Of a DNA stretch of 64,000 nt, positions 52,516-61,264 are shown in pieces. Origin of the DNA: Planctomycetota bacterium (GTDB lineage Bacteria; Planctomycetota; Brocadiia; Brocadiales; Brocadiaceae); NCBI GenBank assembly GCA_016188675.1, contig JACPHJ010000065.1, forward strand, positions 32,760 to 96,759, in the 5' to 3' direction. Made by a program: the position numbers and the translations under genes. Within the stretch, counting starts at the first letter, position 1. Every line of letters begins with the position of its first letter. The notes under the pieces are model-generated. The model had not been told where the DNA came from and did no database searches. It was given only the letters and a program-made list of their open reading frames with translations.

Positions 52516-53540
52516 AAAAATAGTATCTTCATTTTTCTGATAGAGAACTTTACGGGTTCACCTGTATCACGCTTCGTTTGATCTTGTAATTTGAATTCAA
52601 TGCCTGAAGTCGAGACGCGATACTTGTACATTCCAGCGATGAAGTCACGATGGATTATAGTACCGTAACAATGGCCGCTATCACCAATGATTGCGTGATG
52701 AGGCCTAAAAAAGAGATATGCATTTTTTCCCTCCCGGCCTTTTGTGTTGCATACCAATTCTCCCCATGGTGACAATACCCTGTCTTTACCGGTTATTTTT
52801 ACCTGTATAATATTGGATTCACCAATGAAGCCGGCTACAAAAAGCGATGCCGGAGATGAGTAAATTTCTTCAGGACTGCTTGTCTGCTCGATCATCCCTG
52901 CATTCATAACGGCTATCTTATTAGCCAGGAGAAAGGCATCTTCCTGATCATGTGTTACGTAAACTGTCGTAATTTGAGTTTCTTGTTGGATGCGTTTGAT
53001 TTCTTGCCGAATATCCTCGCGCAGTTTTACGTCTATCCCTGACAACGGCTCATCCATAAGCAACAGCCTTGGTTCTGTAACAATTGCCCGCACTATAGCA
53101 ATCAACTGCTGCTGTCCACCTGAAAGGTTTCCGGGATACTCTCTGGCATATTTTTGCATGTTGGCCTTATGTAAAACGGCCTCAATCTTTTTCCGTCTTT
53201 CAGCCCGTATAAGGCCATGTGCCTTTAATCCAAATTCAATATTTTCGTATACCGTCATGTGTGGCCAGAGCGCCAGGTCTTGAAATACCATTCCAATGTG
53301 ACGTTGCCTCTGAGGAATTAATGTTTTGTTGCCGCGATTTGCAATCACCCCTTCTATCCAAATCTCCCCTTTGTCTGGAAGTTCGAGACCGGCAATCATT
53401 CTTAGCGTCGTTGTCTTGCCGCATCCGGAAGGACCTAATAGGGACAGGAGTTGTCCCTGTTCGACACAGAAAGATATGTTGTTTATAATTTCCTTTTCGT
53501 TGAAGTGCTTGCTTAATTGTTTTACTTCAAGGGTGTTCAT
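52512..53540 (-). CDS. Iron(III) ABC transporter, ATP-binding protein
   Basis: A 342-residue ATPase of the FbpC/PotA-type. Walker A 'LLGPSGCGKTTTLRMIAGL', Q-loop 'MVFQDLALWPHMTVYENIEFGL', signature 'NLSGGQQQLIAIVRAI', Walker B 'LLLMDEPLSGID' and the His switch 'VYVTHDQEDAF'. A C-terminal TOBE-like domain (~240-340) fits iron or molybdate families. It powers the permease encoded upstream. A 149-bp gap with a 12-bp hairpin (53590-53620) separates it from the permease gene, so expression may differ. Confidence 0.92.
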   Translation of the reverse strand: MNTLEVKQLSKHFNEKEIINNISFCVEQGQLLSLLGPSGCGKTTTLRMIAGLELPDKGEIWIEGVIANRGNKTLIPQRQRHIGMVFQDLALWPHMTVYENIEFGLKAHGLIRAERRKKIEAVLHKANMQKYAREYPGNLSGGQQQLIAIVRAIVTEPRLLLMDEPLSGIDVKLREDIRQEIKRIQQETQITTVYVTHDQEDAFLLANKIAVMNAGMIEQTSSPEEIYSSPASLFVAGFIGESNIIQVKITGKDRVLSPWGELVCNTKGREGKNAYLFFRPHHAIIGDSGHCYGTIIHRDFIAGMYKYRVSTSGIEFKLQDQTKRDTGEPVKFSIRKMKILFF

Positions 53541-53589
53541 GTTAAATTTTATGTCCTATGAATTTCTTGAGTTAATTGAGTTTCTTGGG

Positions 53590-53620
53590 TTTCTTGGGTT
53601 TACTCTATAAACCCAAGAAA
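53590..53620. repeat. Hairpin between ABC ATPase and permease genes
   Basis: Perfect 12-bp arms TTTCTTGGGTTT (53590-53601) and AAACCCAAGAAA (53609-53620) with loop ACTCTAT. A direct duplication of TTTCTTGGG precedes the left arm. It could attenuate transcription between the permease and ATPase genes, or be another mobile palindromic unit. Confidence 0.7.
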
Positions 53621-53689
53621 CTCAAAGAACCCTGGGAACTCTGGAAATCATATACTCGCAATAGCCTTTGATCTCGATGTAATCTATGG

Positions 53690-55306
53690 TTAGAAAATCA
53701 GTTGAGGAAGTTTTACAAGGTATCTGGAGACGGCAAGAAAAATTCCCACAGGCAGCAGGGTCATTACGACAATTACTATAGAAAGCGCAGAAACAACTTC
53801 CGTTGGACTATTTGCCATAACAGTGAATAAGGCTATGGGAAGCGTTTCGTGCCCGGGTGGATAAACCAGTATCGTCGTGCCTAACTCTCCAATACAAAAC
53901 ATGAATGAAATCAACCAGGTAGCGATTAGTCCATAACCTTGCAAAGGTAACAGGATTTTATATAAAACCCGAAACCAGGATGCTCCGGTAACAACGCCGG
54001 CTTCCTCCATAGCATGCGGGATTTGTTTGAGGTAATTCGCTATAATTCGGCTGGATAACGGCAAAAATCTTACTACATATCCAAGGATCACAATCCATAA
54101 AGAACCATAGATGAATTGGCATGCTCCCTCTGGCCTATTCCATAATTTGATAAGTCCGATACCCGATACTGTGGCAGGCACGGCAAAGAATATCCAGATA
54201 AATGCCGCCGTACTATTCTTCAATCCGAAACGAATGTTTTCAGAAAGGTAGCCCAGAAAGAAACCTGTAAAGGTGAGCAATGTCGCCCCAATAGCCCCAA
54301 AGACGATACTGTTAGCAATGCCATTCCTGGCAAAGAGGATGGCGCTGTAATATGCCGAAATTGCCTTCGCGCTAAGAACAAGTGTACTCAGGGGAATAGC
54401 AATGGATACCAGCAAGATAAAAATACAGAAAATTATCCCAATCACATTGAGCCACGTGATGTTGTATTGTAATGTGCTGATAGAAGAAGTCCTGCCTAAT
54501 ACATCGTATGATTTCCCGTGCAGATAGACACGCTCAAGCATTATCACAACAATGGTGATTGCTATGAGAGGGAAGGCGATGGCAGTTGCCGCCTTTTCAT
54601 TATAGAAGGCGCTGAATTGGGTAAATATCTGGGTAGTGAGCACGTTGACCTGAAGCAATGACGGCACGCCAAACTCGGAGAGAGACAGCACAAAGACAAT
54701 CATCATGCCGGAAAGAATTGCAGGGGCGATTAAAGGCAATGTAATTTGTCGGAATACCTGAAATACACTGCCCACAACCAGGCCGCTTTCTTCCAATCGC
54801 GGGTTTATGTTTTTTAAGGCGTATTCAGTTACCAGCATCATAACTGGGAAGAGGTTTATTGAGAGGATGAACGAGGCGCCGTAGATGCTGTAAATAAAGT
54901 CTGAAACAGATCCAGGTGAGAGAAACGTATACTGTGAGAGGAACGTGTTCAGAAATCCTGTTTTCCCCAGCAGATTTACCCATGCAATACCGGTGATGTA
55001 AGAGGGGATAATCAGGGGTATAAAAAAGCATATTTTAAAGAAATTTTTAAGGGGAAGGTTTGTTTTTGCCAGGAAAAATCCAGCAGGGACGCCAATGAAC
55101 GAGGCTATGATGGTTGTAACAGAGGCAAGGACAAGGCTGTTGGAGATTACCTTTATATATTTTTGGGTTAAAAAAATATCCCTGTAATAAACGAGTGAAA
55201 AGCCGCCGTCACTGTAAACAGAATTTCCAAACATCCACGCAATCGGGAGAAAGGTGGTAAAGAGAAAGAGTGCGAAGAAAAATCCCAACGTCAGTTTCTT
55301 TTGCAT
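53690..55306 (-). CDS. Iron(III) ABC transporter, fused permease
   Basis: A 538-residue integral membrane protein with about twelve helices, made of two fused BPD_transp_1 permease domains (EAA-type loops near 'EESGLVVGSVFQVFRQITLPLIAPAI' and 'EEAGVVTGASWFRVLYKILLP'). This fusion is typical of FbpB/ThiP-type iron(III) permeases. It accepts ligand from the periplasmic protein encoded immediately upstream (55307) with no gap. Confidence 0.93.
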   Translation of the reverse strand: MQKKLTLGFFFALFLFTTFLPIAWMFGNSVYSDGGFSLVYYRDIFLTQKYIKVISNSLVLASVTTIIASFIGVPAGFFLAKTNLPLKNFFKICFFIPLIIPSYITGIAWVNLLGKTGFLNTFLSQYTFLSPGSVSDFIYSIYGASFILSINLFPVMMLVTEYALKNINPRLEESGLVVGSVFQVFRQITLPLIAPAILSGMMIVFVLSLSEFGVPSLLQVNVLTTQIFTQFSAFYNEKAATAIAFPLIAITIVVIMLERVYLHGKSYDVLGRTSSISTLQYNITWLNVIGIIFCIFILLVSIAIPLSTLVLSAKAISAYYSAILFARNGIANSIVFGAIGATLLTFTGFFLGYLSENIRFGLKNSTAAFIWIFFAVPATVSGIGLIKLWNRPEGACQFIYGSLWIVILGYVVRFLPLSSRIIANYLKQIPHAMEEAGVVTGASWFRVLYKILLPLQGYGLIATWLISFMFCIGELGTTILVYPPGHETLPIALFTVMANSPTEVVSALSIVIVVMTLLPVGIFLAVSRYLVKLPQLIF

Positions 55307-56308
55307 TTAGTATCCCGCCCATTGTTTGAGAAATTCTCCGATTTTGTCCAGTTTCACCGCAATGTCGTGGTAGTTAACATTCATACCTTTCACGGCATCG
55401 ATGGTTAAAACGTCTGCGGGGGTTCGCACATCGTATCGTAACGGCATTTGAGCGCATGCCGCCCACGCAAGGCTCTTTTCAACCTCGGCGCTGAGGAGAT
55501 AATCAATCAGTTTTTTCCCATTTTCCTGATTAGGACTGTTTTTAATGAGACAGACCATGTTAGGCATGATAAGCGTTCCCATACCGGATTGGTCGGGAAA
55601 TACCACTTTTACAGGACTACCCTCCTTAATGGCTACATTGGCATCGTCCGTATCCGTAATACCCACTTTGACCTCTCCCCTTGCAACGAGCCGCCTTACC
55701 TCACTATTTGAAGAAACAAGCTTCACACCTTTGGCCTTCAGATCATTCAGAAATTTCATGGCTTTTTCATCGCCCAGGATTATAAATAAGGCAGACATGT
55801 GGATTGAGGTGGTGCCAAACAATGGGTTTGCCAGAGCAACCTGACCCCTCCACACGGGTTTCGCAAGGTCTAATAGTGACAGCGGTCTTTCGTCCATATT
55901 AACCAGGTTTGTATTATAGAGGATGATACGTGCCCGTGCAGAAAATCCAGTCCAATGACCGTCCATATCCTTGTACATCTTTGGAATATCTGATGCAGTA
56001 TTCGAAACATACGGTGTCGTCAAGCCTTTAATCTGAAGCATGACAGGGCGCACCGGGTCACCGCTCCAGAATATGTCTGCCTGCGGATTGTCTTTCTCGG
56101 CAATCAGGCGATTGACCAGACCCGTGCTCTTGGTTTCTTCGGTATCATAAATAACCCTAACTTTAATACCCGTCTTTTTCCCGAATTCCTGGAGAATGGG
56201 TTCTGAAAAAATCTTATCCTCGGAGGTATAAACGACCACTTCATTTCCGGCTGAACACACTCTTACTAGAAGTACTAAGGCTATGAATGTAATAGATATG
56301 AACTTCAT
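55307..56308 (-). CDS. Iron(III) ABC transporter, substrate-binding protein
   Basis: A 333-residue periplasmic protein with signal peptide (~1-20) and the FbpA/AfuA fold: 'EVVVYTSEDKIFSEPILQEFGKKTGIKVRVIYDTEETKS', then 'PQADIFWSGDPVRP' and 'GSPVKVVFPDQSGMGTLIMPN'. It should bind ferric iron (possibly with an anion) and deliver it to the fused permease. Iron supply suits the high heme and iron-sulfur demand of the presumed host. Ten bases from the broken OM-protein gene upstream. Confidence 0.9.
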   Translation of the reverse strand: MKFISITFIALVLLVRVCSAGNEVVVYTSEDKIFSEPILQEFGKKTGIKVRVIYDTEETKSTGLVNRLIAEKDNPQADIFWSGDPVRPVMLQIKGLTTPYVSNTASDIPKMYKDMDGHWTGFSARARIILYNTNLVNMDERPLSLLDLAKPVWRGQVALANPLFGTTSIHMSALFIILGDEKAMKFLNDLKAKGVKLVSSNSEVRRLVARGEVKVGITDTDDANVAIKEGSPVKVVFPDQSGMGTLIMPNMVCLIKNSPNQENGKKLIDYLLSAEVEKSLAWAACAQMPLRYDVRTPADVLTIDAVKGMNVNYHDIAVKLDKIGEFLKQWAGY

Positions 56309-56317
56309 AGTTACACC

Positions 56318-57099
56318 TCACTTTTTTGTTTTACCGATAACAAATGTTATACCCATCGTCATGCCCCAGTCAACGCTTTCGTTATTCAAACCGGTGAATC
56401 CGGCGATGTCGTATTCTATATTCTTTGGCCCTTCCCACATCATTCCTCCTAATAATTGGTGATCCAGGATAGAATGTTCAACCTTTTCACCGCTGTATTC
56501 TGTGACAATATGAAGTTTTTTATATCGCGGGACTGGCACGTCCAATATGACGCCGTAGATAAAGAGACCTCGTCTGTTGTGCTCAAAATTCTCTTTCTCA
56601 GTGCCTCCGCCAAGTGTCAGATGGCATGTAAGATTGTTGAGATACCACGAGAAGATACCAGTGCCCTCAAAGTTTAGCCCGGATATGTCTTTTTCTGTGG
56701 GAAGCACGATACCCGTTTCTGTGGCAAAGTTGGGAATCAAGTTACTTCCGCGCCACCAAACCTTCTTGTAAAACCCTGCGGTATTGGCAAATTGCTTCTC
56801 CTTTATTCCCAACTCACCTTTGTATTCGTTGTCAATTAACTCACCCACGGTTTCCAATACAATCTCGCTATCCCATAGTAACCCATAATTGAAACGAATA
56901 CTCGACGGTTCCAATGTAAATTCATCATGGCCTGGATGTTCTGCACATGCAAACCAAAAATGCCGTATTCAACTTCGATTAAATTGGTTTCAACCACATC
57001 GGCATCCGTAGTGACAAAAGGTCTCAGCGCCAAGACCTCTTCAGGCACAACAAATCTTGTAAGGGTACATAGTGCTATGAGCAGTGAACATTTCCACAT
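56318..57099 (-). pseudogene. Frameshifted outer-membrane transporter-like protein
   Basis: Two overlapping frames together encode one protein. The first has a signal peptide (MWKCSLLIALCTLTRFVVPE) and 'LRPFVTTDADVVETNLIEVE', the start of the phenol-degradation MetA-type/outer-membrane beta-barrel family. The second contains 'FTLEPSSIRFNYGLLWDSEI', 'TGIFSWYLNNLTCHLTLGGG' and 'MTMGITFVIGKTKK'. A -1/+1 shift in the five-A run at 56956-56960 restores one ~260-residue barrel (EHPGHDEFTLEPSS). Either the gene is inactivated or a homopolymer sequencing error is present. It sits just upstream of the iron transporter, which suggests an OM passage role. Confidence 0.7.
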
Positions 57100-57186
57100 A
57101 TGACATGGCTCAGCAGACCACAATGAATTTTTGCCGTTATTAAATTCTCAAAACCCGATAATGGCGGCATGCGGGTTGTCTAAAAA

Positions 57187-57214
57187 GTAGTGGCAATTCA
57201 TGAATTGCCACTAC
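57187..57214. repeat. 28-bp perfect palindrome
   Basis: GTAGTGGCAATTCA (57187-57200) followed directly by its reverse complement TGAATTGCCACTAC (57201-57214). It lies between the broken OM-protein gene and the secreted-protein gene, both on the minus strand, and may serve as terminator or be a REP-like unit. No T tail on the minus side is clear. Confidence 0.85.
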
Positions 57215-57264
57215 AATTATGCAATTACTTGTTGAGAACTTCGTTTCGCACACTCTCTGCTACA

Positions 57265-57954
57265 TTATTTTGATTCCTGAATTACCAGGTCATCAAATAA
57301 TGTGTAAGAGTCAGACTTTGTCCAGAGTCCCACGCTTCCGCTGTCGAAGGTGTCATCTGATATTTCAATCACCTTTGTGTTCTCAAAAAAGCACTGAATC
57401 TTGTCCGCCTTGCAAATGACCTTGAGTAAATGCCACTCCTTTGGCGTTACCTTCGTATTTTTTCCGCCAATCTGTCTTCGATTTCCATTAACGACTGCAT
57501 AGAGCCGAACGTTGTTCTCTAAGGCATTTGCCCTGAGCACATAGTAGTTATTGTTATCTTTGTACCTGAAGACAAGTCCACCGGCCTGGTCTATCTTCCC
57601 ACCTTCCGCCCTGAATCGTATCCATGCCGAAAAATCTTTATACGATACGCCGTCTAGTACCAATAGCGGAAAACGATAGTCGGTTTCATCTAATTTTGTC
57701 TGCACAACCACATTGTCGGCTGAAGGTGCATGTTCAATCTTCTTAACTACCCAGCGTCCCTGTTCTCCCTTTCCGGTAAAGGCGCTTTGAAATCCCATGG
57801 GTAGTTCGCCGACTTTGTTATCATCAAAATAAAATTCCTTTCTTTCGCCGATAATTTCGGAAACAGAAAGCTTTTGCCCCTGCTGTGCATAGGCATAACT
57901 GTAAATTGATGCACTTATTAGACAAACTATACCTGTAAGAAATAATTTTTTCAT
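57265..57954 (-). CDS. Secreted LamG/GH16-like domain protein
   Basis: A 229-residue exported protein with a signal peptide (~1-23, AYAQ cleavage). A beta-rich domain spans ~40-225, with 'DFSAWIRFRAEGGKIDQAGGLVFRYKDNNNYYVLRANALENNVRLY', 'WHLLKVICKADKIQCFFENTK' and 'GSVGLWTKSDSYTLFDDL'. It is like the concanavalin/LamG and 3-keto-disaccharide-hydrolase (DUF1080) folds of planctomycetes. A carbohydrate-binding role is inferred. It heads the minus-strand block leading to the iron transporter. Confidence 0.7.
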   Translation of the reverse strand: MKKLFLTGIVCLISASIYSYAYAQQGQKLSVSEIIGERKEFYFDDNKVGELPMGFQSAFTGKGEQGRWVVKKIEHAPSADNVVVQTKLDETDYRFPLLVLDGVSYKDFSAWIRFRAEGGKIDQAGGLVFRYKDNNNYYVLRANALENNVRLYAVVNGNRRQIGGKNTKVTPKEWHLLKVICKADKIQCFFENTKVIEISDDTFDSGSVGLWTKSDSYTLFDDLVIQESK

Positions 57955-57998
57955 ATATTTAACCTCACTTTTTAAGATATCAAGTTAATCCTGCTAAG

Positions 57999-58085
57999 TC
58001 CCCCTTAATAAAGGGGGATTCTGGGGGTTGTGTTTTCTTGGAATTCTTTACAACCCCCTTTACCCCCTTTTCTATGGGGGATTTT
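57999..58085. repeat. CCCCCTTA/GGGGG palindromic element, copy 4
   Basis: TCCCCCTTAATAAAGGGGG (57999-58017), GGGGGTTGT (58023-58031), a T/C-rich linker, then ACAACCCCCTTTACCCCCTT and TATGGGGGA ending near 58081. It lies in the 588-bp gap upstream of the secreted-protein gene. Further right (about 58205-58265) a fragment TCATTCAGAAG...GAAGAATCCCC resembles another common environmental-genome repeat. Confidence 0.85.
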
Positions 58086-58359
58086 ATACATGCTGCCGTC
58101 TGAAAAACTGCTTAATTAAAATGAAAAATTCCTATGCAATTAAATTCGATTCTTCGCTTCGCCCGGAAAGACACAAGGCTAAAAGATGACATTTAGTGTT
58201 ATTTTCCCGTCATTCAGAAGACATATCCTGAGCAACGCCGAAAGGAGAGAAGCGACAGAAGAATCCCCATTTGAATTTTCTGCATCAATTTTAATAATGA
58301 ATGAAATTGATACTTGTATGCCTCTTTGTTTGAATACCTAAAATCCTCCTTCCTCTCAA

Positions 58360-58546
58360 TTATTTAACATTGCTGGTAAATCTTAATGTGATTACAGATG
58401 AAACAGAATGTTCCCCGTAAAGCTCATCATCAAGGACTGCGATAGCGCAGGTATTATCCTTAGATGGGTCAATTACGGCATCATCGTTGTGACCTGTGTT
58501 AAAAGCATAAAATAAAACCACCTATAATTACAAACAAATTTTTCAT
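58360..58546 (-). pseudogene. Small secreted protein, apparently frameshifted
   Basis: An ATG at 58546 overlaps the MFS stop (ATGA) and has GGAGG about 6 nt upstream. It encodes MKNLFVIIGGFILCF and then stops. In a neighbouring frame the sequence continues as 'NTGHNDDAVIDPSKDNTCAI' and on to 'SVITLRFTSNVK' and a TAA at 58360. The combined product would be ~60 residues with a signal peptide. A T-rich run (ATTTTATTTTATG) is the likely shift site. It may be a pseudogene, a sequencing error or programmed slippage. No family recognised. Confidence 0.45.
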
Positions 58547-59784
58547 GTTATGCCTCCGGATTTTAAAACGGTTGCTTTTTTTCCAGATACTGTAAGCATA
58601 AAAATAAACGAGGCCAGGATTAATAGTATCGCAATAATGGAAAAAGAACTCAGATAAGTCATATGTGCCAGCAGGAATCCTGCCAAAATCGGGCCTGATG
58701 CATGGCCAATATCAAAGATACTCCCAAAGGTTCCCATCGCTGCTCCGTAATGTTGTTCCTTGCAGAATTCGGCTACCATAGCCGCAGAAGACGAGGTTAC
58801 GAATGCCTCGCCAACGCCAAAAACGGCGGAGAAAAAGAGCAAAAGGTAAAAATCATGTGTTAATGGAATGCAGGCGAATGGAACTGCACAGATCCACATT
58901 CCAGAGAAGATAATCGGCTTTCTCCCATATCGGTCGGAGATTTTTCCCATGATCGGTTTTGACAGAATAGTAGTGACAATCTGTGCCCCCCAGAGAATTC
59001 CGGCCTGAAATGCAGTCAACCCTGCAACGGTAACCGCATAAACAGGTAAGAACGCCTCTAAGGCGCCTACCGATAGGTTCTGTATTCCTTCCATATTGCT
59101 GGGGATGATTACCCGATAATCGCTCATTACTTCTTTTATGCCTTTAGAAAACTTCCGCCAGATGTCTGTCAGGGAGATTTTGTTTTTTCTTGATTCCATA
59201 GTTCTTGAATAGAATAGCTTCGAGGTGAAGGCCAAAGAGATTAGGCCAAAAATCCCACAGATACCATAGGCTATATGAAAATGGGCTAACGTGTGACTGC
59301 CATTTTTACTTAGGTACTGGAGGATATATCCCCCCAAAGGAGCCCCAACAAGGTTTCCGATAATGGTAATAGAGGAAAACCATGAAAGTTTTTCGCCCTT
59401 TTGTTCACCGGCAGTATCTGCGATTATTGCCATAGACACAGGGCCATAAATTGAGGTTGCCAGTCCATGGAAAAACCTGACACCCACCAATTGCCAATAA
59501 TTCGTAACAAGGTAATAGGCAAATGGGGTCAAGGCAAAAACCAGGATACTTATGAGAAGCATTTTGTACCTGCCATAAATATCTGAAAGGGCGCCTGCTG
59601 GCAGTTTAAAGAAGATGCCGGTTATCGTAGAGGCGCCGACTACAAATCCAATTGCCTCCGGTTTAGCGCCTAAAGACAAAGCAAATAAAGGTAGTATGGG
59701 TGTTCTTGCCATGGCATAACTCATCCTGGCAAAAAATCCCACTGTACAGAGGGCAATAAAAGGAGAAAGTAGTTTGTTTGTCAT
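58543..59784 (-). CDS. MFS transporter
   Basis: A 413-residue major facilitator protein with about twelve helices. It carries the MFS motifs 'GALSDIYGRYKMLL' (loop 2-3) and 'GKISDRYGRKPIIF' (loop 8-9). It resembles drug/metabolite exporters in the DHA1-like branch. It is encoded on the same strand as ChrB, 30 bp downstream of it, which suggests a co-expressed efflux component, although its substrate is not shown. GATATTGGGCTC precedes the ATG, so the ribosome site is weak. Confidence 0.9.
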   Translation of the reverse strand: MTNKLLSPFIALCTVGFFARMSYAMARTPILPLFALSLGAKPEAIGFVVGASTITGIFFKLPAGALSDIYGRYKMLLISILVFALTPFAYYLVTNYWQLVGVRFFHGLATSIYGPVSMAIIADTAGEQKGEKLSWFSSITIIGNLVGAPLGGYILQYLSKNGSHTLAHFHIAYGICGIFGLISLAFTSKLFYSRTMESRKNKISLTDIWRKFSKGIKEVMSDYRVIIPSNMEGIQNLSVGALEAFLPVYAVTVAGLTAFQAGILWGAQIVTTILSKPIMGKISDRYGRKPIIFSGMWICAVPFACIPLTHDFYLLLFFSAVFGVGEAFVTSSSAAMVAEFCKEQHYGAAMGTFGSIFDIGHASGPILAGFLLAHMTYLSSFSIIAILLILASFIFMLTVSGKKATVLKSGGIT

Positions 59785-59814
59785 TTAAAGAGCCCAATAT
59801 CAAGTGGTGGCATG

Positions 59815-60801
59815 TTAGTTACCTCCTTCTGTGTTTGAAGAGTAATACTTATAAAGCGCATCAAATATTTCCAGTCCCTTTTCCAGTAGCTTATTATCGT
59901 CGCTCAATTTCTGGCTCAATCCAGTAACTATTTGAGTTATCCCTTCCGCCTCTTTCCTGCCGTATTTGTTATCCTTTAAATCAATATCATGGACAATTTC
60001 AGCAATTGATTGTAAAGCCTGATCCTTCAGGTCAAACGCCTTAATAAGTGTTTCGAAGGTGCAATCCTCTCCGTGGTGGGTAAACTCTGAGGCGTACATA
60101 TCAAAGGGAATTGCATCCCTGGGTTTTTTGTCCTTTGAAGAAAAAACAAACCTGGCCTTTGGGTCTATAAATCTCTTTATAAGCCAGGCAGAGGCCAGGC
60201 GGTCGATGAAGATGTCTTTTCTCGTCACCCATTTCTTATTCGAAAAATCCTTCACCTTATAAACCTTGTTGATAGTGGTTATTCCCTTTTCAGTAGTCTT
60301 AGACCACCCGTTTAGTCTCTGCTGCATCAGGTGTATTTTGTTAAAGACGTTCTCTTTTTGTGAAGCGTGAAAAAAATCAATTCTGGTTATGTCCTCAACA
60401 CTTTTGGTTATTTCTTTAAGCTCTCTATTGAGCGTATTACTTGATTTGTCAGTTATACCTTCTGTATTTTCTGTTTGTTCTATTTTCTTTAAAAGATTAT
60501 TACATGAGTCAATCAGACCAAGATACTCCTTATTACAAGTTTCCTGGAATGTCTTAATAATTTCTTCGTCCTGCTCTTTGTCTAATGACTCGGTAATAAA
60601 TAAAGAGGCATCACTGCCGCCCTCTTTAATTTGATTACACAACCACTGCATAGTTTCCTCGTGCTCGTTTGTAAGGGGGAGCATGTAGACGGCGTTTTTG
60701 AAAAGTACGGCCCCCTGTTTTCTCAAATTTCGCCAGATTTTAACCTTGAGGTTAGGCGAATCCTGTGCAATCTGGTGTATTAACAGTATCCATTTATTCA
60801 T
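59815..60801 (-). CDS. chrB: Chromate resistance protein ChrB
   Basis: About 328 residues from the ATG at 60801 (MNKWILLIHQI); a TTG at 60816 would add five. The N-terminal domain (~1-75, PNLKVKIWRNLRKQGAVLFKN) is the ChrB_N fold. A helical coiled-coil linker spans ~80-180. The C-terminal domain (~190-325) has 'WVTRKDIFIDRLASAWLIKRFIDPKARFVF' and 'FTHHGEDCTFETL', with the conserved His/Asp/Glu residues. ChrB regulates or enhances chromate resistance; ChrA begins at 63773. It is divergent from the PadR gene. Confidence 0.9.
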   Translation of the reverse strand: MNKWILLIHQIAQDSPNLKVKIWRNLRKQGAVLFKNAVYMLPLTNEHEETMQWLCNQIKEGGSDASLFITESLDKEQDEEIIKTFQETCNKEYLGLIDSCNNLLKKIEQTENTEGITDKSSNTLNRELKEITKSVEDITRIDFFHASQKENVFNKIHLMQQRLNGWSKTTEKGITTINKVYKVKDFSNKKWVTRKDIFIDRLASAWLIKRFIDPKARFVFSSKDKKPRDAIPFDMYASEFTHHGEDCTFETLIKAFDLKDQALQSIAEIVHDIDLKDNKYGRKEAEGITQIVTGLSQKLSDDNKLLEKGLEIFDALYKYYSSNTEGGN

Positions 60802-60937
60802 ACTTTGTAAATCCAAATTGTTATATATGTAACATGTGTAATAATGGTAACATTGTATAATTTCAATGTCAATTATATATTAGAATATTTTGTTTGATAT
60901 CTATATCTGAATAAGATATCGTCTATAGATAACTATT
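60802..60937. promoter_or_regulatory. Divergent control region chrB/padR
   Basis: This 136-bp AT-rich intergenic region must hold the promoters of both divergent genes. It contains a 14-bp near-palindrome GTTATATATGTAAC (60820-60833; 12 of 14 matching), a nearby GTAACATG/GGTAACATT direct repeat, and GATATCTATATC/GATATCGTCTATAGATA repeats next to the padR start (~60896-60933). These are candidate operator sites for PadR or ChrB; binding is inference. Confidence 0.45.
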
Positions 60938-61264
60938 ATGGATATTGACAAAATAATGCTGCGCGACATCCACCTTGCGTTCATAAAAATGCACATCTTA
61001 TACCATGCTGCACAAGAAGAGGTGTTTGGTATTGGTTTGATCAGGGAACTAAAGCGGCATGGATACAAACTGAGCCCGGGCACACTTTACCCTACATTGG
61101 CCAAGATGCAGGAATCGGGTCTTTTGACCTGTGAGTGCAGGACTGTGCACCACAAGCAGCGGAAATACTATAGAATTACCCGTGCAGGCGAGGAACTGCT
61201 TGATGAAGTGAATGGAAAACTGAAGGAATTGTACGACGAGATTGTGAAGAAAAATGACAAATAG
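60938..61264 (+). CDS. PadR family transcriptional regulator
   Basis: A 108-residue winged-helix protein. 'HILYHAAQEEVFGIGLIRELKRHGYKLSPGTLYPTLAKMQESGLLTCE' followed by 'YYRITRAGEELL' is the PadR signature. PadR regulators repress stress or efflux genes by binding an ATGT-N8-ACAT-like palindrome. It overlaps the next gene by 11 bp and thus controls, or is controlled with, the polyferredoxin and exporter genes. Divergent from chrB. Confidence 0.93.
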   Translation: MDIDKIMLRDIHLAFIKMHILYHAAQEEVFGIGLIRELKRHGYKLSPGTLYPTLAKMQESGLLTCECRTVHHKQRKYYRITRAGEELLDEVNGKLKELYDEIVKKNDK

